A stretch of DNA of 36,526 nt from Chloroflexota bacterium (GTDB lineage: Bacteria > Chloroflexota > Anaerolineae > Anaerolineales > Anaerolineaceae): contig JAEKNU010000045.1 in the NCBI GenBank assembly GCA_016838895.1, forward strand, positions 1 through 36,526. Direction: 5' to 3'. Made by a program: the position numbers and the translations under genes. Positions 14,132-23,769 of this stretch are shown piece by piece. Within the stretch, counting starts at the first letter, position 1; every line of letters starts with the position of its first letter. The notes below the pieces were generated by a model. It made no database searches. It worked only from the letters and a program-made list of their open reading frames with translations, and was not told where the DNA came from.

Positions 14132-16702
14132 CTACCAATACCTCTTCCAGCCCCCATTAACCGGGCAAAGCCACATCCAGCTTTCATGAATCCACATGGT
14201 TAGACGTGTACCTTCATCAGGTCCAGAGCTTAATTCGCAGATTTGGCGATCATTTTCAAGCATGGTGTTTTCCAACACAACCCGATATTCATCTGCTGGC
14301 AATGGATTAATGACAATCACTGTCTCATGATCTTGAACGCGTTGTAAAGCCCAGTCTTCCATTTTCACCATTTTAGGCTCGACCCTGCCCATATTGTTTT
14401 CCGGGATTGGCAATGCTACCCAATGCGGGTCATCTTTCAAATCCGGTTCTATGTCATCTACAAATATTGGGGATCGTTGAAGTTGATCATCTTCGGGAGG
14501 TAATTGGTAAGCATGCTGCATATCCCGAATACCAAAGATATTCCAATCCGCATCCGTGATGAATAGAAAATCCAGTGTTTTTTCAACATTTTCACGTTCA
14601 ACCTGCTGAAAGAAACGCAACAATAAAGATTCCACTGAGTAATATTGTTTGGAATGCTGCGGACTCATCCCATAAGCCTGAAACAAATTCAATGCTACAA
14701 TCGTAATCATTAATCCCGTTTGAAATGGCTTAATTTTTGAAGTAAAAGCCTCATCAAAGAACAGCAATTTGGATACATAATCTATACCATAAACAACAAT
14801 CATCCACCAAATCGGTAAATAAAGGAAAAAATGCGTCGCGGATGGTAAGTGTCTGTCGCGGCTGGCACCCAGACTGATAAACAAAAACAAATACGAAAGC
14901 AGTGTAAACCAGGCAAATCGATTATTTTTTCGCTGCTTCAATATGGACCCAAAACCAAACAATAATAATGCACAACTGATTGCATCCAAAAAGGAAATGA
15001 CTACAAAGTGTGTATCTTCAGGTGCATAAAATGGGGCAAAGAAAGTATACAAAAGATTAGAGAAGAAATGGAATTGGTGATCTGAAACAATGCTGCTGGC
15101 AACGGACGATTCCAGAATTTTATCGGCCCAATAATCCGGCTCAACCAATGTGGGGAACAACAGCAAAAAGAAAGCCACGATTAATAAAAACCATTGGCTG
15201 GTTGATGTTTTTGATTTAAAAGGTGGATTATAAAGCAATAATAACAATAAGGAAATCGGCATCACCGCCAATATCGCCGGGTAAGAATACAGGCACAATC
15301 CCAGACATAATCCCAATAGTGTATAACCAAAATTACGATTTACATCCAAAGCTTTGCCTGTCAACCATAACAAGACTGACAAACTGAACAGACCAGTCAG
15401 ATTATTGTAGCCAATTTTGCTAAAATTGATCAATAAGTGCGAACCAGTCATCAGGATTGTAAAAAGGATCGCCATGCGACGGTTCATAAAGCGTTTAATA
15501 AACAAATAGAAAAATGGGAGTGAAGCAAAACATAACAAGGGATTAACAATGCGCCAGCCAAAATTTGTGCTGCCAAACATTTCCATTGTGATGATATTGG
15601 GCAGAATGGATAAATAAACAAATTTCCCATGAACCATTGTTTTCGGATTGAGTAAATTTTTTAATGTAAACAGGAATGGATTCTCTTCACTCAATATGGC
15701 TTTGTTGTGCCCCAAAAATGCATACTCATCTCCAATGACCGAATAACGCCATGAACCAATTAAGAATACGAATAACAGCAAACAGCCCAGCGAAATCCAC
15801 ATAATCAATGGAATTTTCTTGCGTTGAGGAATGAGAAATACCAGACCAGCACCGAGTAACAGCAATGGAATCAACATGGAGGCTTGCTTATCATAGGCTG
15901 CCTGAATAAAACCCAACAACCCCAGTAAAAATATCATGAATGGAATGACCCAATTTGGAATGGACTTGATATGTCGGTATATCTCCTGCCATGAGAATTC
16001 TCGTATATAACAAAACACGACATAACATAAAATGTAGAAGGCGAATTCTGCTCCCGGATTTCTCCCAAAGAATAAAGCCAGGCTGATATCTACTGCAATG
16101 CCAATTAAAGCAATACTGCCAATCACATTGGAAAATATATACTGCTGGCGAGATAAATTGATTTTGCTCTGCTGAAAAGGGAAACTGGCTTTAAATGGCA
16201 AATTTACCTTTGGTCCGGCAAAGAGTAGAAGAACTATCAAAGCGATGATGCTCAAACCCACATACAAAAAATATGATGGCAGGATTGTTTGGCACAAGAA
16301 TGGGGACATACACCACACATCGCGTGATAGATCGAGCATAAAGCGCACATCCAACCAACGATGCAAAATCACAAATACCGGCCCTATCAAAGACAAAATA
16401 ATCGCCCCTGCAGCCAGTATTACCTTTGGCCAATGTTTTTCCCAGGAAAAGTGTGATTGTTCAACCTGGGTTTGAATCATATTATTTTGCTGCAGCAACT
16501 GCACCGATAACTGCTCTTTTTCTTTTGTCATCTTTTCTATTTTTTCTTCCATAGGTGTGATTTTCTTTACCCAAAGAATGATGCCACTGATTAATACACC
16601 AAACACCATGCCAAAAACACTGCTGGTTATTGCATTACTTTTGGAAGAATTTGATGCTTGATTGGGGTTTGTACCTGAATGACTTTCTTTTTCGGATTTC
16701 AT
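14132..16702 (-). CDS. Large membrane glycosyltransferase-like protein (GT-C fold, PMT/ArnT type)
   Basis: An 856-residue polytopic membrane protein. Residues 1-26 are polar and low-complexity, then a membrane segment (27-47), a short coiled-coil-like stretch (50-80) and more than a dozen membrane segments. The motif SVIGDEYAF (about 321-329) sits in the first outer loop after a membrane helix, as does the catalytic acidic motif of GT39/GT83 lipid-linked sugar transferases. The stretch NFSKIGYNN after a later helix also fits that family. A soluble C-terminal part (about 700-856) is probably extracytoplasmic. Likely role: transfer of a sugar from a polyprenyl phosphate donor at the outer membrane face. 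AGAGGA lies eight bases before ATG 16702. The N-terminal extension is unusual. Confidence 0.65.
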   Translation of the reverse strand: MKSEKESHSGTNPNQASNSSKSNAITSSVFGMVFGVLISGIILWVKKITPMEEKIEKMTKEKEQLSVQLLQQNNMIQTQVEQSHFSWEKHWPKVILAAGAIILSLIGPVFVILHRWLDVRFMLDLSRDVWCMSPFLCQTILPSYFLYVGLSIIALIVLLLFAGPKVNLPFKASFPFQQSKINLSRQQYIFSNVIGSIALIGIAVDISLALFFGRNPGAEFAFYILCYVVFCYIREFSWQEIYRHIKSIPNWVIPFMIFLLGLLGFIQAAYDKQASMLIPLLLLGAGLVFLIPQRKKIPLIMWISLGCLLLFVFLIGSWRYSVIGDEYAFLGHNKAILSEENPFLFTLKNLLNPKTMVHGKFVYLSILPNIITMEMFGSTNFGWRIVNPLLCFASLPFFYLFIKRFMNRRMAILFTILMTGSHLLINFSKIGYNNLTGLFSLSVLLWLTGKALDVNRNFGYTLLGLCLGLCLYSYPAILAVMPISLLLLLLYNPPFKSKTSTSQWFLLIVAFFLLLFPTLVEPDYWADKILESSVASSIVSDHQFHFFSNLLYTFFAPFYAPEDTHFVVISFLDAISCALLLFGFGSILKQRKNNRFAWFTLLSYLFLFISLGASRDRHLPSATHFFLYLPIWWMIVVYGIDYVSKLLFFDEAFTSKIKPFQTGLMITIVALNLFQAYGMSPQHSKQYYSVESLLLRFFQQVERENVEKTLDFLFITDADWNIFGIRDMQHAYQLPPEDDQLQRSPIFVDDIEPDLKDDPHWVALPIPENNMGRVEPKMVKMEDWALQRVQDHETVIVINPLPADEYRVVLENTMLENDRQICELSSGPDEGTRLTMWIHESWMWLCPVNGGWKRYW

Positions 16703-17047
16703 AGATAGTATCCTCTTTTGTGCAGCTTCTTCCTATCCCTGTTCGTTACTTTTAGATGTTTTAAGATTATAGCCTAAATTTAATATTCGAAGAACAGTAG
16801 AATCACCAATTTTTTCCAAGTAGATCATTTTCATTTTTCTCATTTCACTTGTTACGCATCAGTAAAGAATTCAGTCATCATCTAAATTATTGCGTAGACC
16901 TGCAGTCGCCTATAAACATGTTTGCGTGGAAAGCAATGAAATCCATTATTACGCCCCACATTCCTCAACGTCAACTCCCTGACTAAAAACCGCACGGAAT
17001 AAAAATCCGTGCGGTATATATATTTTCTTTCTGGTTTAGAAAAAAAG
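16703..17047. other. Intergenic region between two minus-strand genes
   Basis: About 345 bases. Holds a minus-strand TATAAT-like -10 (ATTATA on the plus strand at 16766-16771, no good -35) for the gene at 14132-16702, and the terminator of the GH94 gene at the right. Nothing else was recognised. Confidence 0.5.
16985..17015 (-). terminator. Terminator of the GH94 gene at 17048
   Basis: ACCGCACGGA (16989-16998) pairs with TCCGTGCGGT (17006-17015). Read on the minus strand the stem is followed by TTTTTAGTC. Confidence 0.8.
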
Positions 17048-19459
17048 TTATATCCCCAACCAGACCTTAACCTGCACATCCTTGCCGCCTACAGGCAACG
17101 ATACCAGATTACCTATCATCTCAACCCCATCCACCAACATTTTCGCGACACCCTTGCAAACATGCTGCGGATTATGCACCTCAATATGCAGCATTGCCCC
17201 GCGGAAGCGCCGGCTGACCTTGAAACCGTCCCATGCGGCGGGTATACAGGGATCAATACGCAAGCCATCATAATCAGGACGAATGCCCAATATCCACTGC
17301 GTGCCGGCCTGATAACACCATGAGGCGGTACCCGAAAGCCAGGAATTACGTCCCAACCCGAACTGCGGATGCTCGTTCGCCAGAATGTTCTGGGCGTACA
17401 CATAGGGTTCCACTTCATATAATTCGATCATCTCATTCTTGCCGACCGGATTAATTTGGTTATAGTACTGGAAGGCGCGATCACCATTTCCCAGCAGCGT
17501 CTCGGCAATCATCGCCCAGGGATTGGTGTGCAGAAAAATACCGCCATTCTCTTTTGCGCCGGGTGGGTATGTGGTCACCCCTCCGTAATGCGGATCATGT
17601 CCATTGAATCCCGGATGGCTGAGTTTGATGCCGTATTGTGTATTAAGTATGCTGTTTACCGAATCCATGGCTTGTTTGCTGCGTTCAGGAGAGGCATACC
17701 CCGATATCACCGACCAGGACTGTGCATTCAGATAAATCTTGCTATATTCATTTTCTTTCGATCCGGAAGGCACACCCTGATCATCATAATAGCGTACATA
17801 CCATTCCCCGTCCCAGGCTTCTTGTTCCACCTGTTTTCGCATGGTTTCATAAGCGGTTTCAAATTCTTTGGCGGTTTCGCCGTCACCCATAAAATGCAGT
17901 AGCTGAATAATCTCCTGTAATGCCTTGCCGTACAAATTAGCCGTAAAGATCGATTCCGCGCCGGTCGGCAAATTGACTGTGTCATTCCAATCGGCAAAGC
18001 CCAATAATGGCAGCCCATGCTGACCGGTATCTTTGGCAGTGAAACGCAATCCGCGTTTGAGATGCTCCAGCACTGGCGCTGATTCGAGAATATTGCCTTG
18101 TTTGTCCTTGTCATTAAACGGCACGGATTCCTTGAGGAAATCCACATCACCGGTTTCCTTTACATAAGCACACACCGCCAATACACCCCAAAGATGATCA
18201 TCACTATAATAATGCGGACGATCTTCCATCTCCAGCGAGTCCCCTTCATTGCCTTCCAGAGTAAATGGATTAAACTGATGATACGAATTTCCCTCACACT
18301 TTTGGAAAGAGAGTAACAATTGGATAAAGTCCTTGCCTTCCTGCGGAACCGAAGGCAATACCGCCAGGACATCCTGTGAGGAATCACGAATACCGATGCC
18401 GCGCAAACCCAATCCTAACTGATAATACGAGAGATAGCGCGACCAGGTTTTGGTCATATAGCATTGGTATGGGTTATGTACATTCAACATGCGATTCATG
18501 TCTTCATCCGGGGTTTGCACTTGAAGAGCTGAGAGGTATCCATCCCAGAATGTTGACATCGCCGAAAGTTCATCCTCGATGGCTTGCGGATTACGGAACT
18601 TTTTAATTGAAGCACTGGCAGCCGCCAGATTAGGTGTTTGCCCAAATTGGGTAATCAGTTGGATTGTCTGCCCAGGTTGTATTGCACCCAGTTCATGCAA
18701 CATTGCCGCAATATTATCGCCGCGGCGTGCTTCGGTGTTGGCAAGCTGCGCGTTTTGCAGGCTTAGCGGCGAAGCAAATGTGCCGTATTCATTATCACCC
18801 AGGAAAATTTTGCGATCTGTTTCAAAGGAGCTGACCGGCAGGTTCGAAGTCAGATAATTCACCTGCCTGTCTTTATTCATAAACGGGGCTTGCATCAGGA
18901 CGGTAAATTCGCCATCCTTTGCCATCCAGCTCTGCTGGGTTTGCGGAATCCAATCCGCGTTGGTAAATTGCTGCAAGGCATTCGGATGGGTGTATTCAAT
19001 CAGCGGAATCACATCCACTGTTTGCGCTTTCTCTGCCAGATTGGTGATCTTGATCGAACGCACTTCACAATGTTCGCCTTTGGGCACAAAAATAGTTACA
19101 TCACAACGAGTGTTGTAAATTTCTGAAACAATTCTGGTATAGCCCAGCCCGATATGGCATTCGTAACGATCCAATGGCTGCAAAGTCGGCACAAAGAATG
19201 GTGAAAATACAACATAACCGTCCGCAGTACGCAGGCGTAAATACAACGTCTCGCCTTTGAAATCAGAGGATGGCATTTGCTGTAAATATTTGGTAATACG
19301 ATTGAATGATGGGTCGTCCTTGCAAATCAGCGCGCCACCGGTATGGTCTACAAAGCCGCCAAAATCACGCGTACCGATGTAATTGATCCATTTCACCGGT
19401 GTGCGGGGATTGTTGATGACATACTCTCGTTTTTCGGGAATAAAATTGCCAAACTTCAT
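17048..19459 (-). CDS. GH94 glycoside phosphorylase, acceptor specificity unknown
   Basis: An 803-residue inverting phosphorylase that would split a beta-glucoside with phosphate into alpha-glucose 1-phosphate and a shorter sugar in the cytoplasm. The order is the GH94 one: an N-terminal beta-sandwich opening with EKREYVINNPRTPVKWINY, then an (alpha/alpha)6 barrel with LRGIGIRDSSQDVLAVLP (about 352-369) and the FADWND motif (488-493) that carries the general acid, then KENGGIFLHTNPW. The lid region and N-terminal loops differ clearly from the cellobiose phosphorylase encoded next to it, so cellobiose is not assured; laminaribiose, sophorose-type, cellobionate or chitobiose acceptors are alternatives. 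AAAGAGGAC lies just upstream of ATG 19459. There is no signal peptide. Confidence 0.88.
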   Translation of the reverse strand: MKFGNFIPEKREYVINNPRTPVKWINYIGTRDFGGFVDHTGGALICKDDPSFNRITKYLQQMPSSDFKGETLYLRLRTADGYVVFSPFFVPTLQPLDRYECHIGLGYTRIVSEIYNTRCDVTIFVPKGEHCEVRSIKITNLAEKAQTVDVIPLIEYTHPNALQQFTNADWIPQTQQSWMAKDGEFTVLMQAPFMNKDRQVNYLTSNLPVSSFETDRKIFLGDNEYGTFASPLSLQNAQLANTEARRGDNIAAMLHELGAIQPGQTIQLITQFGQTPNLAAASASIKKFRNPQAIEDELSAMSTFWDGYLSALQVQTPDEDMNRMLNVHNPYQCYMTKTWSRYLSYYQLGLGLRGIGIRDSSQDVLAVLPSVPQEGKDFIQLLLSFQKCEGNSYHQFNPFTLEGNEGDSLEMEDRPHYYSDDHLWGVLAVCAYVKETGDVDFLKESVPFNDKDKQGNILESAPVLEHLKRGLRFTAKDTGQHGLPLLGFADWNDTVNLPTGAESIFTANLYGKALQEIIQLLHFMGDGETAKEFETAYETMRKQVEQEAWDGEWYVRYYDDQGVPSGSKENEYSKIYLNAQSWSVISGYASPERSKQAMDSVNSILNTQYGIKLSHPGFNGHDPHYGGVTTYPPGAKENGGIFLHTNPWAMIAETLLGNGDRAFQYYNQINPVGKNEMIELYEVEPYVYAQNILANEHPQFGLGRNSWLSGTASWCYQAGTQWILGIRPDYDGLRIDPCIPAAWDGFKVSRRFRGAMLHIEVHNPQHVCKGVAKMLVDGVEMIGNLVSLPVGGKDVQVKVWLGI

Positions 19460-19483
19460 TTTAGTCCTCTTTGTTGTTATATT

Positions 19484-19493
19484 AAATCGATTT
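19484..19493. promoter_or_regulatory. Possible LacI-type half-site palindrome
   Basis: AAATCGATTT, a 10-base palindrome with a central CG, 25 bases upstream of the GH94 start. The central CG is a common feature of LacI-family sites, but the element is short and could arise by chance. Confidence 0.25.
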
Positions 19494-19565
19494 TGTATGG
19501 GGATTTTTAATAACTGACTGCGGTTCTACATATTGTCCTACGTATAATTGATTCAATACAAACAT

Positions 19566-19637
19566 CCGTAGGGATGTGTAGGGACAATTCAAAGTGCCCT
19601 TTAGGGTATGAATTGTCCCTACGGAATTATCCCTACA
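19566..19637. repeat. Nested palindromic repeat, CGTAGGG family
   Basis: GTAGGGACAATTCA (19578-19591) pairs perfectly with TGAATTGTCCCTAC (19609-19622). Outer GTAGGGAT (from 19568) and ATCCCTAC (ending about 19636) add a second layer. It lies between the two GH94 genes and may act as a processing or attenuation hairpin, as well as being a member of the repeat family at 5111 and 10391. Confidence 0.7.
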
Positions 19638-19660
19638 GATGAATCATTGTCATTTAGATA

Positions 19661-22120
19661 CTACCCAATCGTGGCATCAACCTTAACCGTTTTTGTTCCA
19701 TCCGCAGGCAATGGAATCACATTCCCATCCACGGCTTTTCCATCCACGGTAAGTTTCACATCATTGCCTTTGCCCTTGCGCTCAATCTGAATATCATAAC
19801 GCACGCCGCGATATTTGCGATTAACCGTGAAGGATTGCCAGTTTTCCGGAACCACCGGTGCGACCATGAGACCATTGTAGGTCGGGCGAATGCCCAAAAT
19901 CCACTGCGTGATCGCCACATAGTTCCAGGCTGCCGTACCGGTTAACCAGGAGTTCTTGGCTTCGCCGGGTGTAGACGCTTCTTTACCCGCGATGGTTTGT
20001 GCATACACATAAGGTTCGCAAAGATGCACATCACTGATTTCTTCACGGGCAGAAGGATTGATTCGCAGATAGAAATCCATGGCTTTGTCGCCGCGTCCGA
20101 TGCAAGTCTCGCCAATCATAATCCAGGGATTGGTATGACAAAAAACGCTGCCATTTTCCTTATATCCTTGTGGATACGATGAAATTTCACCGTATTGAAG
20201 ATAGTAACTGCTATACGCAGGATACAAAACCACCAAACCATGTGGTGTACCCAGATGTTCCTCAACAGAATCCAGTGTTTGCTGTGCACGGCCATCATCC
20301 ACGCCTAAACCAGCCATGATGCACAAGCCCTGCGGCTCAACAAAGATCTGGCCTTCTTCACAGGTTTTGGATCCTAATGGATTGCCAAAGTCATCGTAGG
20401 CACGTCGGAACCAGGCGCCATCCCAACCGTGTGCCCAAACCGCTTTTTCCATTTCTTTGGCTGCTTTGTTAAAAATGTTGAGATCATCGTTCTTTTTTAC
20501 TTCAGCAGCAATTTGCACCATTTCTTGCGCCGCTACCATAAACAAGCCGGCAATAAACACAGATTCGGCAACCTTGCCATCCTTGCTTGTGGTGGTTTGG
20601 AAGGATTGCCCCGGTGTATCCGAGAAACAGTTCAGGTTCAAACAGTCATTCCAATCCGCGCGGCCAATTAATGGCAATTTATGGGGTCCAAGCCGATCCA
20701 GGGTATATTGTAGGGAACGGCGTAAATGTTCGTAAAGGGGTTTTTCACTGCCCGCTTTATTATCAAAAGGTACCATTTCATCCAGCAAAGCTAAATCACC
20801 GGTTTCTTTCAAATAAGCAGCCACGGCCAGCACCAGCCAAAGCGGATCATCGTTGAATCCTGAACCAACGGCATCATTGCCGCGTTTCGTCAATGGTTGA
20901 TACTGATGATACGCCCCACCGTTTTCCATTTGCGTAGCAGCCACATCGATAATTCGCTCACGGGCACGCTCAGGTATCAATTGCACAAAGCCCAACAAAT
21001 CCTGCGTTGAATCACGGAAGCCCATGCCGCGTCCAATACCGGATTCAAAATAGGAAGCCGAACGGGACATATTGAAAGTAACCATCACCTGATAGGCATT
21101 CCAGATATTAACCATTCTATTGGTGTTTTCTTCCGGTGTGGTAACCTGCATGTTATCCAGTAATTCCACCCAGTAGGCTTTTAGCTCATCAAAGGCATTG
21201 TTCACTTCTGTATTGTCCAGGAAGCGTGCGATCACCGGTTTTACAGTGCGTTTGTTGATGATCTGGGATTCCGGCGGATCGAATTTATCATCAACAGGAT
21301 TTTCATGATAGCCCAACAGATAAACGATCGTTTTCTGTTCGCCGGGCTTCAACGCCATCTTTACCTGATTCGTACCCACAACCTGCCAGCCATGCGCGAT
21401 GGAATCGCTCATTTTGCCGTTTTCTACTGCCGCAGGTTTTTCCCATCCGCGATAACGTCCCAGGAAGGTTTCCCGCTGTGTATCAAAACCGCTCAACTTT
21501 TCGGAGCAGGCAAAGTAAGCATAATGATCGCGGCGTTCACGATATTCAGTTTTGTGATAAATTACATCGTCTACAACTTCCACCTGACCAATAGAATAAT
21601 TACGCTGGAAATTGGTCGCATCATCGTTGGCATCCCATAAACAGAATTCCACACCGGCAAAAACGGATAGTTTCGCTACAGTATCCCTTTTATTAGTGAT
21701 TGTCATCTGCCAGATTTCCATATTCTGACCCATGGGTACAAAGTAACGGGTACTGGTTTCAACTGCATGCTTTTCTGATTTGATAATGCTGTACCCCATA
21801 CCATGCCGGCATTCATAGGCATCCAGTTTTTCACGAATTGGTTGCCACGAACTGGACCAATAAACTGGTGCTTCTGGCGTAGAGGCATCATCATCGCGCA
21901 GATAGATATAGCGGCCATTGGTATCCAATGGCTCGTTGTTATAACGATAACGAGTTAAACGGCGTAGTCGCGCATCTTTGTAAAAGGTGTATCCACCGGC
22001 TGTGTTAGACATCAATCCAAAAAATGACTCATTTCCCAGATAATTAATCCATGGTAATGGCGTTTCCGGTGTGGTAATCACATATTCACGATTATTGTCA
22101 TCAAAATATCCATATTTCAT
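19661..22120 (-). CDS. cbp: Cellobiose phosphorylase (GH94)
   Basis: An 819-residue cytoplasmic enzyme: cellobiose plus phosphate gives glucose 1-phosphate and glucose. The N-terminus (MKYGYFDDNNREYVIT, PWINYLG, SNTAGGYTFYKDARLRR) follows characterised clostridial cellobiose phosphorylases almost residue for residue from memory. FNMSRSASYFESGIGRGMG, GFRDSTQDLLGF (about 367-378), the RADWND motif (487-492, general acid) and the FQTTTSKDGKVAES loop are all present. The length matches the family. AGGAAT precedes ATG 22120. It is 201 bases upstream of the second GH94 gene on the same strand, and the LacI regulator lies just upstream. A secreted cellulase is not needed for this step; the sugar must be imported by genes outside this window. 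Confidence 0.95.
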   Translation of the reverse strand: MKYGYFDDNNREYVITTPETPLPWINYLGNESFFGLMSNTAGGYTFYKDARLRRLTRYRYNNEPLDTNGRYIYLRDDDASTPEAPVYWSSSWQPIREKLDAYECRHGMGYSIIKSEKHAVETSTRYFVPMGQNMEIWQMTITNKRDTVAKLSVFAGVEFCLWDANDDATNFQRNYSIGQVEVVDDVIYHKTEYRERRDHYAYFACSEKLSGFDTQRETFLGRYRGWEKPAAVENGKMSDSIAHGWQVVGTNQVKMALKPGEQKTIVYLLGYHENPVDDKFDPPESQIINKRTVKPVIARFLDNTEVNNAFDELKAYWVELLDNMQVTTPEENTNRMVNIWNAYQVMVTFNMSRSASYFESGIGRGMGFRDSTQDLLGFVQLIPERARERIIDVAATQMENGGAYHQYQPLTKRGNDAVGSGFNDDPLWLVLAVAAYLKETGDLALLDEMVPFDNKAGSEKPLYEHLRRSLQYTLDRLGPHKLPLIGRADWNDCLNLNCFSDTPGQSFQTTTSKDGKVAESVFIAGLFMVAAQEMVQIAAEVKKNDDLNIFNKAAKEMEKAVWAHGWDGAWFRRAYDDFGNPLGSKTCEEGQIFVEPQGLCIMAGLGVDDGRAQQTLDSVEEHLGTPHGLVVLYPAYSSYYLQYGEISSYPQGYKENGSVFCHTNPWIMIGETCIGRGDKAMDFYLRINPSAREEISDVHLCEPYVYAQTIAGKEASTPGEAKNSWLTGTAAWNYVAITQWILGIRPTYNGLMVAPVVPENWQSFTVNRKYRGVRYDIQIERKGKGNDVKLTVDGKAVDGNVIPLPADGTKTVKVDATIG

Positions 22121-22518
22121 ATTGTTTAATTCCTACTTATTCTGCAAGCAACACCATCAAGGCGCGCTGGTTTTACTTCTTTAAATTGCATGATTCATAC
22201 TTTTACAGCTCTAATCCTGGCAATCAACATGCATCATTCGCATCATTGGAGAAGATGCAATGGATGTTGCCTTATCTTTTCTGTAAAAACCATCCTTACA
22301 AGAACGCCCTTGCAAAGATTTTCAGATTTCTCATCAATGGTATTGCTTAATCAGAAATCATTTCTAAAATATGTGGAATATCCACGTGTTTCATTAATTA
22401 ATAACTATTTTAACACATCAAAGAACGTTGATACCTGTAATTTTTTGATGACTGTGTCTCCATTATGTTTGGCATTGTAAAAATTAACCACATGTTCAAA
22501 TAATCATCAAATCCAAAA
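22121..22518. other. Intergenic region between lacI-type gene and cbp
   Basis: About 400 bases, AT-rich, no gene. A 13-base perfect palindrome GTGGAATATCCAC lies at 22373-22385 and could be an operator for cbp. No convincing -35/-10 pair and no copy of the GAGCGCTC operator core were found here. Confidence 0.45.
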
Positions 22519-23553
22519 TTATGATTCGTTATCTTTTGGTGCACCACATGTTTCACGTACAATCAATTCGGTATTAACGATCAGTTCCCGTACAGGTGTC
22601 ATGCCGTTCTCAATCACATCTATTAGTAATTCAACCGCGCTCATACCGAATTGAAATACAGGTTGGTGAATGGTTGTTAACTGATGTTTTGATAAAGAAG
22701 TATTAGGTCCTGTTAAATCATCAAATCCTACAACGGCGATATCTTCAGGGACTTTTAACCCGACTTCATTAATCGCTTGCAAAGCACCATAAGCGATTGA
22801 ATCAGAACCAGCAAATAATGCATCCGGTTTTGCAGGCAATAAATCTCTGATTAATGAATATCCACTTGCCTGGGTAAAATCCCCATACGCGATTAACTTT
22901 TCATCAAGTTCAAACCCATTATCACCTAATACCTCAATATAACCGCGCATGCGTTCTCTGCCTGCCATACTTTCCTGTGGGCCGGTAATGGTTGCGATGC
23001 GTTTCTTTCCTAGCTTAACCAAATGCTCCACGGCAATACGTGAAGAACCATAATTGTCAATATCAATGTAATTAACACAGCACTGATTAATCGGTCGTCC
23101 CAGCGCTACAATCGGCATTTCATTTTGGATCAACCGTTCAACCAGATGGTCACCTGTTGAACCAGCCTGAACCAGAATACCATCCAGCAATCCCTTTCGT
23201 GAAATTCTTGGATATATCTTTTCCTCATCCTCAACGCTGTTGACAATGAATAACCCCAAAGTGTATTCATACATATTACAGGCTTGAGCAATACCTTGCG
23301 TTAGTCGCGGAAAATATGGGTCTGAAAAGAAAGCGCCTACCCCTTTGGGTAAAACCAGACCGATTGTCCAGGAACGATGTGAAGCCAACGAACGAGCTGC
23401 GGCATTTGGCTGAAATCCAGTTACCTCAATGACATCCATCACGCGTTGACGAATATCCTGACTGACATTGGGTTGATGATTCAAAACCCGTGAGACAGTT
23501 GATCGGGAAACACCGGCTTGCAGTGCAATATCTTCGAGAGTCAGGTCAACCAT
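22519..23553 (-). CDS. LacI-family transcriptional regulator
   Basis: A sugar-responsive repressor of about 344 residues. The N-terminal helix-turn-helix reads LEDIALQAGVSRSTVSRVLNHQPNVS, followed by the hinge helix (PNAAARSLAS) and a periplasmic-binding-protein-like ligand domain with family motifs (GLVLP, DGILVQAG, AVVGFDDL). A GTG at 23562 would add three residues, but GGGA lies too close to it; ATG 23553 fits better. It is divergent from the GH130 gene with only about 60 bases to that promoter. A CelR-like operator lies there, and cbp is downstream, so cello- or manno-oligosaccharides are likely inducers. Confidence 0.92.
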   Translation of the reverse strand: MVDLTLEDIALQAGVSRSTVSRVLNHQPNVSQDIRQRVMDVIEVTGFQPNAAARSLASHRSWTIGLVLPKGVGAFFSDPYFPRLTQGIAQACNMYEYTLGLFIVNSVEDEEKIYPRISRKGLLDGILVQAGSTGDHLVERLIQNEMPIVALGRPINQCCVNYIDIDNYGSSRIAVEHLVKLGKKRIATITGPQESMAGRERMRGYIEVLGDNGFELDEKLIAYGDFTQASGYSLIRDLLPAKPDALFAGSDSIAYGALQAINEVGLKVPEDIAVVGFDDLTGPNTSLSKHQLTTIHQPVFQFGMSAVELLIDVIENGMTPVRELIVNTELIVRETCGAPKDNES

Positions 23554-23599
23554 TTGCTTCACATCCCATTTATCGATTGATTAACTTTTGCTGAGGTAA

Positions 23600-23628
23600 T
23601 TGAAAAATGGTGATCAAACATGTATAAT
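23600..23628 (+). promoter_or_regulatory. GH130 gene promoter
   Basis: The -35 box TTGAAA (23600-23605) and perfect -10 TATAAT (23623-23628) are separated by 17 bases. Transcription should start near 23635, downstream of the ATG at 23620, so that ATG cannot be the gene's start from this promoter. Confidence 0.8.
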
Positions 23629-23630
23629 GA

Positions 23631-23644
23631 TGAGAGCGCTCCCA
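23631..23644. promoter_or_regulatory. CelR/CebR-like LacI operator
   Basis: TGAGAGCGCTCCCA matches the actinobacterial CelR/CebR cellobiose operator TGGGAGCGCTCCCA at 13 of 14 positions. It begins two bases after the -10 box, over the predicted transcription start. The divergent LacI-family gene next door is the natural candidate binder and may also be autoregulated. Confidence 0.75.
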
Positions 23645-23769
23645 CCAAACAATATTATACAGATATTTTTTATCCTGGTCAACTGCTTATACTGAAATTA
23701 TCATATTGTAATTATTCTTTGGATTTACCCAAGACATCTTTCGCTATTTTCTTATGCTATGGAGGTACT

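Noticed and set aside
22190..22480. Plus-strand 96-codon frame between the LacI gene and cbp
   Set aside because: No ribosome site or recognisable family, and low-complexity translation from an AT-rich leader.
23620..23769. N-terminal 50-residue extension of the GH130 protein
   Set aside because: The ATG lies between the -10 box and the predicted transcription start, and the sequence is unlike the family.
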